A program made the translations under genes and the position numbers. This document shows positions 36,418 to 47,380 of a stretch of DNA of 56,594 bases, one piece after another; the first letter of the stretch is position 1, and each line of letters starts with the position of its first letter. The notes beneath the pieces were generated by a model that was given only the letters and a program-made list of their open reading frames with translations, had not been told where the DNA came from and did no database searches. The DNA is from Atkinsonella hypoxylon (taxonomy: Eukaryota; Ascomycota; Sordariomycetes; Hypocreales; Clavicipitaceae): positions 1 to 56,594 of the forward strand of contig JFHB01000196.1 in NCBI GenBank assembly GCA_000729835.1, given 5' to 3'.

Positions 36418-38890
36418 CGTCCCATTCCACCTATGCGTCCGCTGCAGTCAAGTACTGGTATGCGACCCTGCATAATGATATCAGCTGCTCCATGAAGAGC
36501 ACAATTATGCCGCGATGCCTAGGTAGGCTTGGCTGCCACATCGGTCTGCGGTGTTCGTCGATGAAGCAGGCGAATCTTGAATTCTGACGTCTTAGCGCCA
36601 TTATATACACTTATGCGGTATTTCGGTCTCTAAAGGTGAACCTTTGTATTAGGGTGTCCATTTATATAAGGTTACAGATTTACTTACATGAGCGCTGCAG
36701 TTTGCGATGCGGATGGCCCGCCTACGGCGGAACCTGCGTAAGTGCCATGTTGAACGAGATCAAGACAATCTCAGCGCAGGTTCTTGGAGTGATTGTGTCT
36801 TTGAAGACTTGGGCTGACGATGAGAGACCATGGCGTACCTAGGGTCAGGCTGACGTTGATGGTACAGGTACAGACTTACAAAGTTCGAGATTGACGCCAA
36901 CGGTATCCAATATCCGTACAGAAGTCACTATACAGATGTTCAACCAAAGTCTATCCTGTCTGATGTTACAAATCTACTTGAACAAAGGATGTTTCAACCA
37001 ATCAAAGTCACCTTAGGCGGTTAATCTACGACATCACTGTTCAGTACTTTAGGCAATATAGAAAGAAATCTAATTGGGCCGTAAACCCTCTGTGGCCATT
37101 TCGCGTATCATACGGAATAATGGGCGTTGATTCTACGGAGTAACAGCCTGTTATGTGTATCTGTAAAAGAATGCAGGGATCACGTCGTATTGCGAATTAC
37201 TCCGCATTATTCCTGACCACTTGTTCCATCCTGTCGGGTCCGGCGGCTCGAGCAAGTGGCGCATTCTCTCATTCCTGGTCTGAGCGCCACCCCCTTCGCT
37301 TGTTTTCTCATCTCAAACTCTCGTGCAGAGTGAGGGAGTCACAGAGTGAGGGAGTCACAGAGTGAGGACAAGGTGGAGGTTGGTCTGAGACCGGATAAAC
37401 TATACACAGGCGAATCAAGAGCCGAGCCTCGCGGCATGTTCTTGTTAAATGGCGACGAATTAGCCCCCTGGCTTTATGTGATAAAATGCCGCATTCTTAT
37501 AGTTTGTTAGCACTCACGGACCAGTTCATGCCAATGTAATGTAGCAAGCAAGGAATTGACCTCGGCAGATTTACACCGTTGGATGAATCTGTGCTATCAT
37601 CTCCGAACATGTGTCGAGAAGTGCGGAGTCCAGAGCAGGCATCTCGCAACAATGACTACGCTCTAGGTAAAATCGGAAAACTCGGCTATTGCTGTTTTGT
37701 CCCAGTGCGAATATGGCATTTCTTGACTGGCTGAAGAAGTATTCCGTAGAAGCGACCAGATGCAATTAGCGATGAGCTGACCGATGGGAACCACGCATCC
37801 CTGCGGACACTGAAGAAAGCTGGGACGAATGCTCTTCAGTTCTTGTAAACATGATTGAACGACTCCTCTATCGACTATGCCCTTGATCATAAAATTCACG
37901 CCAGAGCACTGCCAATGCTTGAGACACAAAGGCCTAAGCTTCCCCACCCCGGCCGTGGATATAGCAACCTCCTCCTCGCTGCGTCCACCATAGCCATTGC
38001 CCGAGAATAAACTTTCAGTGAGATGAACTTGATCATCTGATGAATGTGGGAGGCTGCCTCGACGTAAAAGCTTTGTTTCACGTGTTTCAAGACCGCTGCG
38101 CTGATAATAATGGACTTTAGTAGCCACCCGCACTAACGGTTACGTACTAAGATCCCAGGTGCATCATCCCAAGTTATAAAGACAAATTTATGGCCTGAGC
38201 AACAAGAGTAGCAGGGCCGGTTGGCACAGCCATTACGATTGGCGTTACCGATAATCTCGTTGGTGGCTGCCCTGTTGCAGAACGAACAGGTTGGAAAGCA
38301 CACGAAGGGGAAATTCTTGACTCGTCGTAAGAGCCGACAGAAAGGTAAATAATTATAACGGTCAAGTGCTGAGGCTGTGTCGGCCTGTGTGACAACTTGC
38401 GAACTAATGTGACTCCCATCACGCGCTCATAACGCCGAAACATGGGGTATAGATATCTTGTTCAATCTGATATGGAATTAGGAGCTGTAGTGATATATGT
38501 TCAGCTCTGAAAGCACCCCAATACTTTGACATCATCTTCTGGACAGGCAGTCATCTGGATGTTCTCGTTGACTGATTAGTTGTCCGTAAAAAAAAAAAAA
38601 ATGAAAAAAAAGAAAAAAAAAGCTCAGCGACTATTAAGGAAATGGAAGAAGAGTCTCATTGCCATGACTTAGTCGAAGGCCAAGCGAGCGACAATGCACC
38701 GATCAACAAGAATGGCCTGTCTTGCTACCGTGACATTGTCCGTGATTCCAGATGGCATCATTCAGGGCAAACCTGAGACGCTTGCTTCTCGTGCGACAAG
38801 AAAGAGCGAAAAAACAAATGATATGTGAGGTGGTCAGGGTAATAGCATCCCTTCTTTCGTCAAACACGTAGTTTGAGCTATGGACAAGAT
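36418..38890. other. Intergenic region, possibly with an unidentified ORF
   Basis: No gene is firmly supported. A minus-strand frame at 37663-38133 (156 codons) has moderately protein-like composition with several cysteines, but matches no family I know and is unspliced. A 16-bp tandem repeat (AGTGAGGGAGTCACAG, about 2.5 copies) sits at 37328-37367, and A-rich runs at 38588-38621. The rest shows nothing I can name. Confidence 0.4.
37328..37367. repeat. 16-bp tandem repeat
   Basis: AGTGAGGGAGTCACAG is repeated exactly twice with a third partial copy. No role is apparent. Confidence 0.8.
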
Positions 38891-39781
38891 TCAAGTTCCT
38901 TTGGACAGTACAAAGTATAGCCAAGGATAATAGCATGTCTCGTTATCTACTTCATCAAGGACTAAAGGCAGATACTTGGCGCGCCTTGCAGTATTCCCAA
39001 TAGCTGGGGTACCATCCGGCCTGGCCCCAATCGATAATAGCGGCAACTTTTGGTTCCGGCCCTGTGGAGAGTAAAATATTCGGTGCAACCAGGTCGGCAT
39101 GCGTGAATACTATAGGCGTATGCTGGGGAATGTCGATGCCGCAGGCTTCTTGAAATTGTTCAACAGCATCTAGTCCCTCGAATGGGGCGACGAGCTCGGG
39201 GCGATCTTTAAGAAAAATGTCGTTTAGTGGTTGTCTGCATATACTACCTATCATAAACTGTTAGTAATAGAGTTCCGATATGTATTACACTGTCCGTACT
39301 ACACACCTATGTAGCGTCCAGGGTCATCTTGGGGCAAGCTTCTTCACGACGCGGCCATGAATCTTAGTTGAGCGCAGACAGAGCGCTTGTCCGCCTCTTC
39401 TAGATTATTCCATCGTGCTTGCAAAGTGTCGCCCTGGATCAGCTGCATATAAATAAAACCCTGACCCCCGTCCATGATCTAGTCGAAAACTTCAGGGATA
39501 GGGACCTTGCCACGCATTTTCTCGCGGATCATTATTTGGGTTTTGGCCTCACGAACCGCCACATCAGCCCCGTACTTGACGAGGAGACCAAGCGACGGTA
39601 TGCGTACTGGTAACGGGCGATTGAAGTTCCGTGCACGTATGTCGCCGGATTCAATATTCAGAGCCCTGATTTGGCTGGGCGGAGGAAACGCATTAGCCCG
39701 CTTTTCACGGAAAAAGCTGCTGTCATTGGCCGTCCAGCAACCCGATTCGGCGCTGTAGGATTGAGATTTTGAGGCAGCCAT
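38891..39781 (-). pseudogene. Aminoglycoside-phosphotransferase (APH)-like kinase pseudogene
   Basis: From 39781 the frame encodes the N-lobe typical of fungal APH-like proteins (LGLLVKYGADVAVREAKTQI), then PIPEVFD followed by a TAG. The frame continues without shift as GGQGFIYMQLIQGDTLQARW, a TGA, then RSLPQDDPGRYIG, a short intron (GTGTGT donor, TAG acceptor near 39256) and SICRQPLNDIFLKDRPELV. The catalytic loop is THADLVAPNIL (HxD with downstream N) and the metal site IIDWGQAGWYP. After WEYCKAR the frame breaks. The expected C-terminus (YLPLVLDEVDNETCYYPWLY with FVLSKGT) is found one frame over, with about 20-30 residues missing. Two stops and one frameshift or deletion make it non-functional. 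The stop after PEVFD replaces an expected Trp (TGG to TAG), which fits a RIP-type change on the other strand. Confidence 0.8.
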
Positions 39782-41621
39782 AGACCCAGAACGCTGGAAG
39801 GTTGATTCAGAAGTAGTAGGTAGAGTAAGCGGCGTCTGAGATGGTGTTGATGGCCGGCACCTAAGTAGGTATTTAGGTCACGGGAGCTACCGAACTTCTA
39901 ATACGCTGTCAGTACAGTACGAGTAAAAATTAAACGCACAGTAGTGAATTTTTGAACGCACAGCAGGCAACTAAGCCCGGAGTGGAAGAAAAGTAGAGCC
40001 TGTTGGCCAGGTTGCGGAATTGCATTTGTCAGAGGCCAAGCTTTAAAAAAGACATTAATAGACGGTACGATAACTGCGAGTCTTAATTAGGACGATTCTA
40101 ATTGATAGATATACTAGCCATGTCGTCAAGAGCACCCATGGGCTGTCAACCCAGCGCGCCGTTTATGGAAAGCCCAAGACAAATTGGGGTTAAGTAATGA
40201 ATACCTGCTCTTCGGTCTTTTGACCATATGAATTCATTCGTTCTGTAACATCCCTTTGCTAGTGCGAAGAATCACGGAACTCACTCATCTTCCGATACAT
40301 CGGTATTGTCATGGGACATACACGGCGATGGAAACGAGAGATACACAGCGATGGAAACGAGAGAAGACGGTGATCTCAATATCTCTCTGTGATAGCTATA
40401 GCGATGACTAACAAAGAGAGGGTGCAAAGACGATGAAGAAGCAAAAGGGAAAAGATAAGAGAGACTCTAACTCATGAGGGGTGGGGGACACGTGACCCAG
40501 CAGGTATACTCTGAGAGTCTAAGTTACTAGGTACCTAGGTATATTAGGAAGTACAGGTACTGGAACACCCGGATTGATTTATACTCCGCGTTTGGTACTG
40601 AAAATGTAGAGTAGATTCTAGCCAATTAGCTTCGTCAAATTCTTACCAGGCTTACTCTCTACGCCCCATGCTAACTAGCTTAGGCAAGGGCATAAGAAAC
40701 GGTGTCTTTTTGTCTTAGAATCGAGGATAAAAAGCCTCACGTTCTCCTTTGTTAGATAGAACTATAGTCAATCTATCTCAATTCATTCATCCTATCATCC
40801 GTTCCCTTAGAGAGCACGCATCGTGCAAGAAAAATTGCTATCCCGGCGAAACTCCACATCGATCTTCCGATTTTACATAGTGTTCTGTCAACACCCCTCT
40901 ATAAATTTATTTAGCACGCCCTAGAGACGCTAAATATGCAGCTTCTGCTAAATCTATTCTCTAAAAACAATATATATTAACTAGTCTTAGTAGTTCCAGG
41001 CCTCTAGCGACAATAGAGGCTGCTTGTTACCGCCTATTTTGGTAGCTCGTAAAGGAGGTCGTAGGAGCAGGCTAGTTGCTGTGAGCTATATAATATTATT
41101 GTTGTTAAATCTAGCTTCCGCCACGTGACTCCACCTTGCAGTCCCACTGCACAACCTATGTACTACATAACCATCCCGTAACAGCTATTCCGTATAGAGG
41201 TTACTATTACAGCTGCAGCTGTATAACTAGTAGCATTATAGTGGTAGAGGCAGAGGAATAGAGAAGCTCTAATTAAAGCTGTTTACAATCTTCTTACCCG
41301 CTTAATCCTTATATAAGGCTTTTAGGCTAGTACTAGCAATAATAGACTAGATTAATAACTTCTCACTAGTGGTACTTCATAAGGACTTATGCAGCATATA
41401 CTCTAGTTGCAGCCGTTTAATTGGTGAAAATAGTGGATCGGTACGGAGGATACGAAGGTATGCTCCCTTGCTCGATTCCTACGGCCAATCATAGTCAGTC
41501 GGCTGCTTTATTAGGGTGTGCCCTACTCACCCCTAGGTACTACACCACAACCTGTAGATAATAAATAATATTTTTCCCTTATATCTGTGTGACATCAACT
41601 TCTTGGCCAACGTCATTCGCT
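39782..41621. other. Gene-free interval with decayed AT-rich sequence
   Basis: There is no open frame of 60 codons or more. Two 23-bp copies of a GATGGAAACGAGAGA-containing unit stand in tandem at about 40322-40365. From about 40880 to 41600 the sequence is TA-rich and looks like an old repeat with RIP-type decay, but no terminal structure could be defined. A GGTACCTAGGTA palindrome lies near 40531. Confidence 0.45.
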
Positions 41622-42368
41622 ATGGCTTCCCCTCCTCCCCCTCCCCCGCCTGCGCCTCCGCTTCCTCCACCTGGTGATAGTTGCTGCACCGTTGCTAGTA
41701 GTGCTCCCTAGCCATAGCCGAAACCGCCGTTAGTCAATATTGATAGGCCTGCTGGAGCATTCCTCGATGAGCTTCTTATTTTCAACGGTTTCCCATTTAA
41801 AGATCACTGGGCATATTGGATCAACTCGCCCGATGAAAAAGAAGTCGGCCTTCAATTTCATGTTACTGGTGACGTCAGAAACGGTTTCCGATTTGAAATC
41901 AAGCGCAGCCTTGATTTTCGCGTTACAGGTCCCCGACCTACCAAGAAAATCCCGCTTCAATGGGTAGACTGAAAATACTTTCATGCGAATGCCATGTTCA
42001 ATGATGGCCTGTACAAAATTGATACTGTGCCAGTCTGCGCTTTTGAGACGAGTCTGTGTAAGGTTAAGGCTCCTGGAAAGACGCTGAACACGGTCGATGA
42101 CAAGGTAAGCCTGCACACTCTTTTGTACTACCCACCAGTTGTTCCCCTGCCTGCTTTTGTAAAGCAAGGAAATGAGCATCTGGTAGCGTTCCTGACCCTC
42201 GAGATATATCGGATGATTGCTAATTCACGGATAATGTAGACTGCGTCAGGGAAGAAAATTACGCAGAAAAATTGCCAAACTTGGATCATCGAAGCTGCCA
42301 ATCAACTCGTCATCGACGGCATTCTTACGCCAGATGTTGCAGCATATCTTCGTGCCCTCGAGCAGTAA
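41622..42368 (+). pseudogene. Small fungal protein of unknown function, inactivated by three stop codons
   Basis: The gene reads through two exons, 41622-42104 and 42240-42368, with a 135-nt intron (GTAAGC donor, GTAG acceptor), and would encode 203 aa. After a proline-rich N-terminus (MASPPPPPPPAPPLPPPGD) come blocks I recognise from an uncharacterised ascomycete family: FLDELLIFNGFPFKDHWAYW, RNGFRFEIKRSLDF, KIPLQWVD, NDGLYKIDTVPVCAFE, and after the intron KNCQTWIIEAANQLVIDGIL. There are no frameshifts. Stops lie at 41709 (TAG), 41715 (TAG) and 41970 (TGA). The TAGs would be CAG and the TGA probably CGA before C-to-T change, as RIP produces. The function of the family is unknown. A 149-codon minus-strand frame at 41730-42179 is only its shadow. 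Confidence 0.7.
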
Positions 42369-43779
42369 CCTGAATGACCCGGACACTGATGGAGCATCAG
42401 TTGTTATTGTCTCTTTCGTTACCCGGCGCAGCAGAGAGCGTGCCACCATCAGGGCACGCCAGTGTAACCTCATTATATAGGGCGCACACAGTTTTTTTTT
42501 GGTGTGGGGGATTTCGTCCCTCAAGATCTCTCTTTTTGTCAGACTAGGCTAGTAGTATCCACGAAGAGGCGGTTAATGCCGCGGGGTTTGTCTTTTGATG
42601 TTGCCAAGATTCAGAACGCCTGGTGTCGGGTCACGTGAAGGAGCTCCCCACTACCCCTCATGACCTCTCTTTGCCAGATTTGCTGCCAGTCATCCAGAGA
42701 GCCATTGAGATCATCAGTTCTGCTCCTTGTTTTCATCGCTGTGCATGTCCTATGACACCTGCTGCGCGTGCAAATTCCGTTGTTGCGCGCTTGTGTACCC
42801 TGGACACGTCAAGCACTGATATTAACCAGATGCTAAAAGTATCCTACTTATATTTCGCAGACGGCAGCACATGGTCTTGCCTTGCTCAGCACGGTCCTCC
42901 TGTAGCTCGTAGTCCTCATCCGTCATTCTCTCAAGTTCGTTCACCGCCGTTTGGGCTTCTGGCATCACCGATTTACTTGCAGCTGCCAATCTCCCATCAT
43001 CGCAGCAACATGTCTTTCGGCGATCTTTTCCACCCCAGCCAAATCCATTGTGCATAAATGACTCGCGCACATCCGGAGTAAGACATGGAGAACGATTCAA
43101 GATCACGATGGTAGGTATGATCACACCCTCGTTACACTGCGGTAGGCATAAACTGCATTGTACCTTTATTGTTTTTTTTTAACCGCGCTCCGCTTGCGCT
43201 TGCGCCACTAGCTTTCATTTGAGTTCGTCAAGGTTAACAAGTATACCTCTACAGTCATCCATAGAGTCAATGATATAACACTGTCACCGACGTATCCCAA
43301 ACACGCTCTATATCGGATGTACACCTTTTAGCCGAAGCTTCGACAGCTTGATGTAATCTAAGTAGCGATGTTCGTGGACCGCGTCTGCAGTTTGTGTAGA
43401 TCGGGTGAAGTCGGTTGGCAATATGGATCACAAGGCCGTGGTTATGGCTACACAAACTCGAGCATGTCAATATGCTCATGGAAGGGCATAACTACAGGAA
43501 AGCAAATCGCTAGAGAAAATTCACTTCTAGGGCAATATTCTGCTGGCGTGAGTCGAGCCAAGTCGGCCATCTTCTGTCAATCCGGTAACGGAATATAGCC
43601 ATTGTGCTAGATGAACGTCCAAGACAGACATATGGTTGCAACCCAACGTCAGCAGAAGGTCCCCAGGACGCAAATTCGTGGTCAACATAGCTGCCGGCAG
43701 CTGTCACGACCTCTATCCAAACGAAAAATTGCATGCAAGTTAATCCTGTTCTATCTCTAGTAGTCACCGGGGTGCATAA
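42369..43779. other. Intergenic region 3' of the IPT-LOG gene
   Basis: No gene could be supported. Two overlapping frames near 42623-43124 (144 codons plus, 100 codons minus) have no recognisable motif. No cytochrome P450 heme signature was seen here or upstream of the IPT-LOG gene. A T-rich run lies at 43170-43180. Confidence 0.45.
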
Positions 43780-45324
43780 CTAGAGCCACTCCAGCACATG
43801 TCTCCGCGGATGAAGCCGCCCATCCGCGAGACATGCGATCACTTTGTCTGCCGACTTTGCGACCCGGACTATGTTGGCGTGTTTAGTACTGATGAAGCCG
43901 CGTCGTACCACTTGGTCGATCCAATCGAGCAGACCGTCGTAGAAGCCATCGACACTAAACACGGTAATGACGCAATCATGTAGTCCCAGTTGTGACCATG
44001 TCGTCATCTCGAGTAATTCCTCTAACGTCCCATAGCCGCCACTCATTACGACAAATCCACTCCCGGGCGCCCCTTGGAGAACATTCTGGATCATGAGGCG
44101 CTTTCGCGTGCGCATATCTCTTACTATCGTTCTCTTTCCAAACCGAGACATGTACTCCCCATCGATGATGGGACCGTCATCTCCGAGTTCCTCTTCGTAC
44201 CTGGCAAGAGCAGCAGGGATGATTCCTTGGACAGCGTTTGGCCCGGACAGCGCAACGAGGGAGCTCGCGACTTGGCCCATGATCCCAGTGGTTCCTCCAC
44301 CGTACACAAGTGAGATATCGTGGTGGTGTAGGGCCACAGCTAGAGATTTGGCTGCCTCAATGTGAGTTGGGTCATTGCCGCAAGACGATCCGCCACTAGT
44401 TACACTGTTAGTCGACGGCTTAAGACGAGGAACAGGGAAAGGATGGACTCACAAGAGGCAAACAACACGCTTCTTCGAAGACCGCCTTAGTGAAAGGCTC
44501 TTCGTCACCTGAGAACTGTGATAGAACTCGCTGACCATAGTCAGAGCAGGTCTTTGCACGTCTGATATCCAGGACGCCTTGTCGGTGACATTGAGGCTAA
44601 TAGTAGCAGCCTTGTGTTGGTGTAGGAAGGGGGCCAGGGTGTGCCGCATCCACTCGAGCTGGCTCTGACCATATTGTAAAGTGTTGGCGAACATCAATGC
44701 TCTGCCCTTTTTATATAAATGTCCAGGGTTGTTCTTCGATGCCTCATTCAACTTCCCCACAGCTTGAAGATACGGGTAGAATTCTTGGTACCCGATCGCT
44801 TTCCAGATACCTCTCGTGAAGTCGCTTTGGCCATTAAGGAGAACTTTTTCAAGGCGTTGCAGCTCGATGAGCTCGTTTAATAGGCCATTGCGTAGCATTT
44901 CCTCACCCCTAGAGTCGGTGAGTTGTTGGTAGACCGAATGATGCGGTACTAGAGTTATAACGAGAACCTCGTATTGTGCATTGAAAACTTCCTGCAAGAG
45001 AGGCATGGTGAGGGATGTTGACCCTCCCACGAGGATTGGGAGCTTGTTGCGAGTGGTAATGTTATCTATTGTGGCGGTGGCTCTTTCGACATAGTCGTGT
45101 GGTTCCTCCTCGGCTTCTAGGTAGTCTATTAGGTGATGGGGGATTCCTTCAGTCTCTTCTGGAACTGGTTTTGCTGTGATGATCGTTCCCGGCTTGTAAC
45201 ATTGTAAGCTGTCTACAGAGATGACCTCGCCTAGGAAGGCTTTGGCAACGGCCACACCAAGCTTGGTCTTCCCAGAAGCGGTGGGGCCAAGAATGGCAAC
45301 GCAGAGATTTCGGCTTGCTAGCAT
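43780..45324 (-). CDS. Bifunctional cytokinin-synthesis protein: isopentenyltransferase fused to LOG phosphoribohydrolase
   Basis: Exon 1 (44453-45324) and exon 2 (43780-44395) are joined by a 57-nt intron with donor GTGAGT, branch GACTAAC and acceptor CTAG; the phase is exact and the protein is about 495 aa. Residues 1-285 are an isopentenyltransferase: P-loop GPTASGKT (13-20), DSLQCY (38-43), IPHHLIDYLE and PILVGGSTS. They would transfer an isopentenyl group from DMAPP to an adenine nucleotide. The splice creates RVVCLFGGSSCGN (286 onward), the usual start of a LOG domain. Next are YGGGTTGIMG, RTRKRLM and SGGYGTLEE (catalytic Glu about 416-417), which would release the free cytokinin base. 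This fused order is known from Claviceps and Fusarium, where it makes cytokinins de novo. The usual P450 partner was not found. Both domains appear complete, unlike the decayed genes around them. The start ATG at 45324 is preferred. An upstream ATG at 45430, with its own donor (AAAG/GTAGAC), could splice into the same frame. Confidence 0.9.
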
Positions 45325-45445
45325 TTTGAAGAATAGAACTCATACAGTAAATAGAACCATGAAAACTGACAACTGGGCGAGTCCAATGTCTTCAGAAAAT
45401 GGGAAGTAAATGTCTACCTTTGTTGCCCATGTTGACTCGACTTGA

Positions 45446-45453
45446 TATTTATA
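45446..45453 (-). promoter_or_regulatory. Probable TATA box of the IPT-LOG gene
   Basis: On the minus strand the sequence reads TATAAATA, about 120 bases before the ATG at 45324. A transcription start 25-40 bases downstream would lie after the alternative ATG at 45430 and so favours the start at 45324. This is a consensus match only. Confidence 0.4.
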
Positions 45454-47380
45454 CTTCGATCTTGAAGCAATAATTCACGGTCCACAAACCACATCCACCA
45501 CTTTTCAGGGCCGGCCAAGACGTTCGGCTTGTTTAGCAGCCTCTTCTAGATGTGGTGATTCTATTTTTCCTTTTAATAACGTGTGATCATCTAATTGGCC
45601 CATGACACATTTCCGAAACCTACGACCAGGGCCGTAAATTACAAGGTGATCAAGTAGCCGCTCGGCAAATGATATTTTGGTTCGCATCATGTGGCCATAC
45701 CTGCAACCTTGTGTATTCAATGCATCATTTCTAGTCATGTTTTGCCTATAGTCATGACTTACATACAACACAAGGTAACCAACCACCTTGCTAACGTGGG
45801 CAAGGCTTCGCAACCAACGATGACACGCTACTTTTAGCCAATATCGGCAATCAAGAGGTATTACCCGCAAATAAAAGCCGTTGTTCCAGCAATTCTAGAC
45901 TATAGGCGTCGTTAGCGCCTTTTCTACGTTACAGGTCATTCAGACCGCATCCTTGAACGAATATCACACATCAGAAAACGAGGCAATGCCGGTAAAGCAG
46001 CTATATTAGCAACATTAGACGATCAGCGTCCTTGGGTCTTCAGTCCGTTTAATGTTATCGTTTTTTGCGGCCCCGTATAGCTATCACAAATGACAAAATG
46101 CTTGGAATACCGGCAAAGTACGCCTTTTCAATCACTAAGCCGCCCCGTCTTGCGCCACGATGGGAAGCATCATACGCTCAATGGCTTAGAACCACGAGCA
46201 CATAGATTGAAAAAGAAAATATGCCGCTGGGTCAGGGCCGTGAACTTGGTGTAGTTAGTACAAGCCAGTGAGCCCGATAGCCGCATATAGTTATTGATCA
46301 GTACACGGGCCTCGATAGAAGGCTTCAGTGTCATGAGAGATGCCCAGTTTTGCTCCAATAGCTATTGATTGCGGGAAATTCCTCTCTGAACATAGTTCTG
46401 CGTGAAAAGTAAACTTTTCCATTCTGGATCTAGTTGCAGCTGCGCGTTTGCGTCTCCAAACTTCGCACGGGCTTAACGTTTCGTGCACCAGACTGGAGGT
46501 GGAAGTCAGACTGTGGTGTCTCTAGACAAAACGCGACCAGGGTCCAAGGGATGAACATGCAGCAACGGAGTTTTAAACACGCAGTAGGGGTATATTCACA
46601 CAATCTACAGCAAGACTCGCTTGGCAGCCTCGAACACTTGAGACATCGGTTGACTTACCATGCATTGTCGGTGTTAGGTTCGCATCGTCTCGTGGATCAG
46701 GGCCCTATTGTCGCTGCCACTGTAGCCGGTAACTGATATTTGCGAATCGGGCAGCGAACTAAGTATAGCAAATATCAGGGGTACATCTTCCGCTTTGAAT
46801 CCAGTAGCTGTTCCATGATCAAATATTCGTTGCTGCATATTTACGAATCCATACTATTTAAAAGGATTTTGCTATTCTGATAAAAATGATTACATGAACA
46901 CATAAATTTTCAGCAGCAACTAGGCCTATAGCGAACTATCTAGGGAATTAATCCTTTTAACCTAGGTCTGTCTACAAAGAGGTCCTGATGAAAGTTGCGC
47001 TAGTCAGAAGCCTTGGTTTGATGCAGGCCCTCAAATGAAGGTGGTGAGGTGGATGTAATTAGGGGACTTGCTGGGGTGAGTACCGCGTTGCCAGCCTGCG
47101 CAACGCCCGATCGGGTATAGCGCAGGGTGTGGGGAGGGGGAGGGCCGCGAGAAATTTCCTGAGTAGGCCAGTGACTAATACCGGTATATTGTGGAACGTT
47201 CAACTTCCGGGCTATTGCACGTGATTTCTCCACATTCTAACCAATCAAAATTATTCTGTATAGTAGGTCCAGTCCCGATCGGACGTTGCGCAGGCCGTTA
47301 ACGCGGTGCACACGTTAGTCGGTTGACTTAGAGAGCTCTTTGCAGCAACCCAAGCCTTTAGCAGCGTGATAAAATTAATA
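45454..47380. other. Region upstream of IPT-LOG, no gene firmly supported
   Basis: A minus-strand frame at 45505-45870 (121 codons) ends in a protein-like segment (SFAERLLDHLVIYGPGRRFR, then SPHLEEAAKQAERLGRP) that may be a fragment of a real gene, but I do not recognise it. Another minus-strand frame at 46170-46358 reads SIEARVLINNYMRLSGSLAC and is equally unassigned. These could be two ends of one decayed gene. No P450, transporter or regulator was seen. Confidence 0.35.

Noticed and set aside
41730..42179. 149-codon minus-strand ORF
   Set aside because: It is the shadow of the plus-strand pseudogene, whose family blocks and splice sites are clear.
43510..43767. Possible P450 remnant beside IPT-LOG
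   Set aside because: No heme-binding cysteine motif or ExxR was found in any frame.
44449..45324. Separate 291-aa IPT gene ending CLL and stop
   Set aside because: The stop TGA is part of the GTGAGT donor. Splicing extends the frame into the LOG domain.
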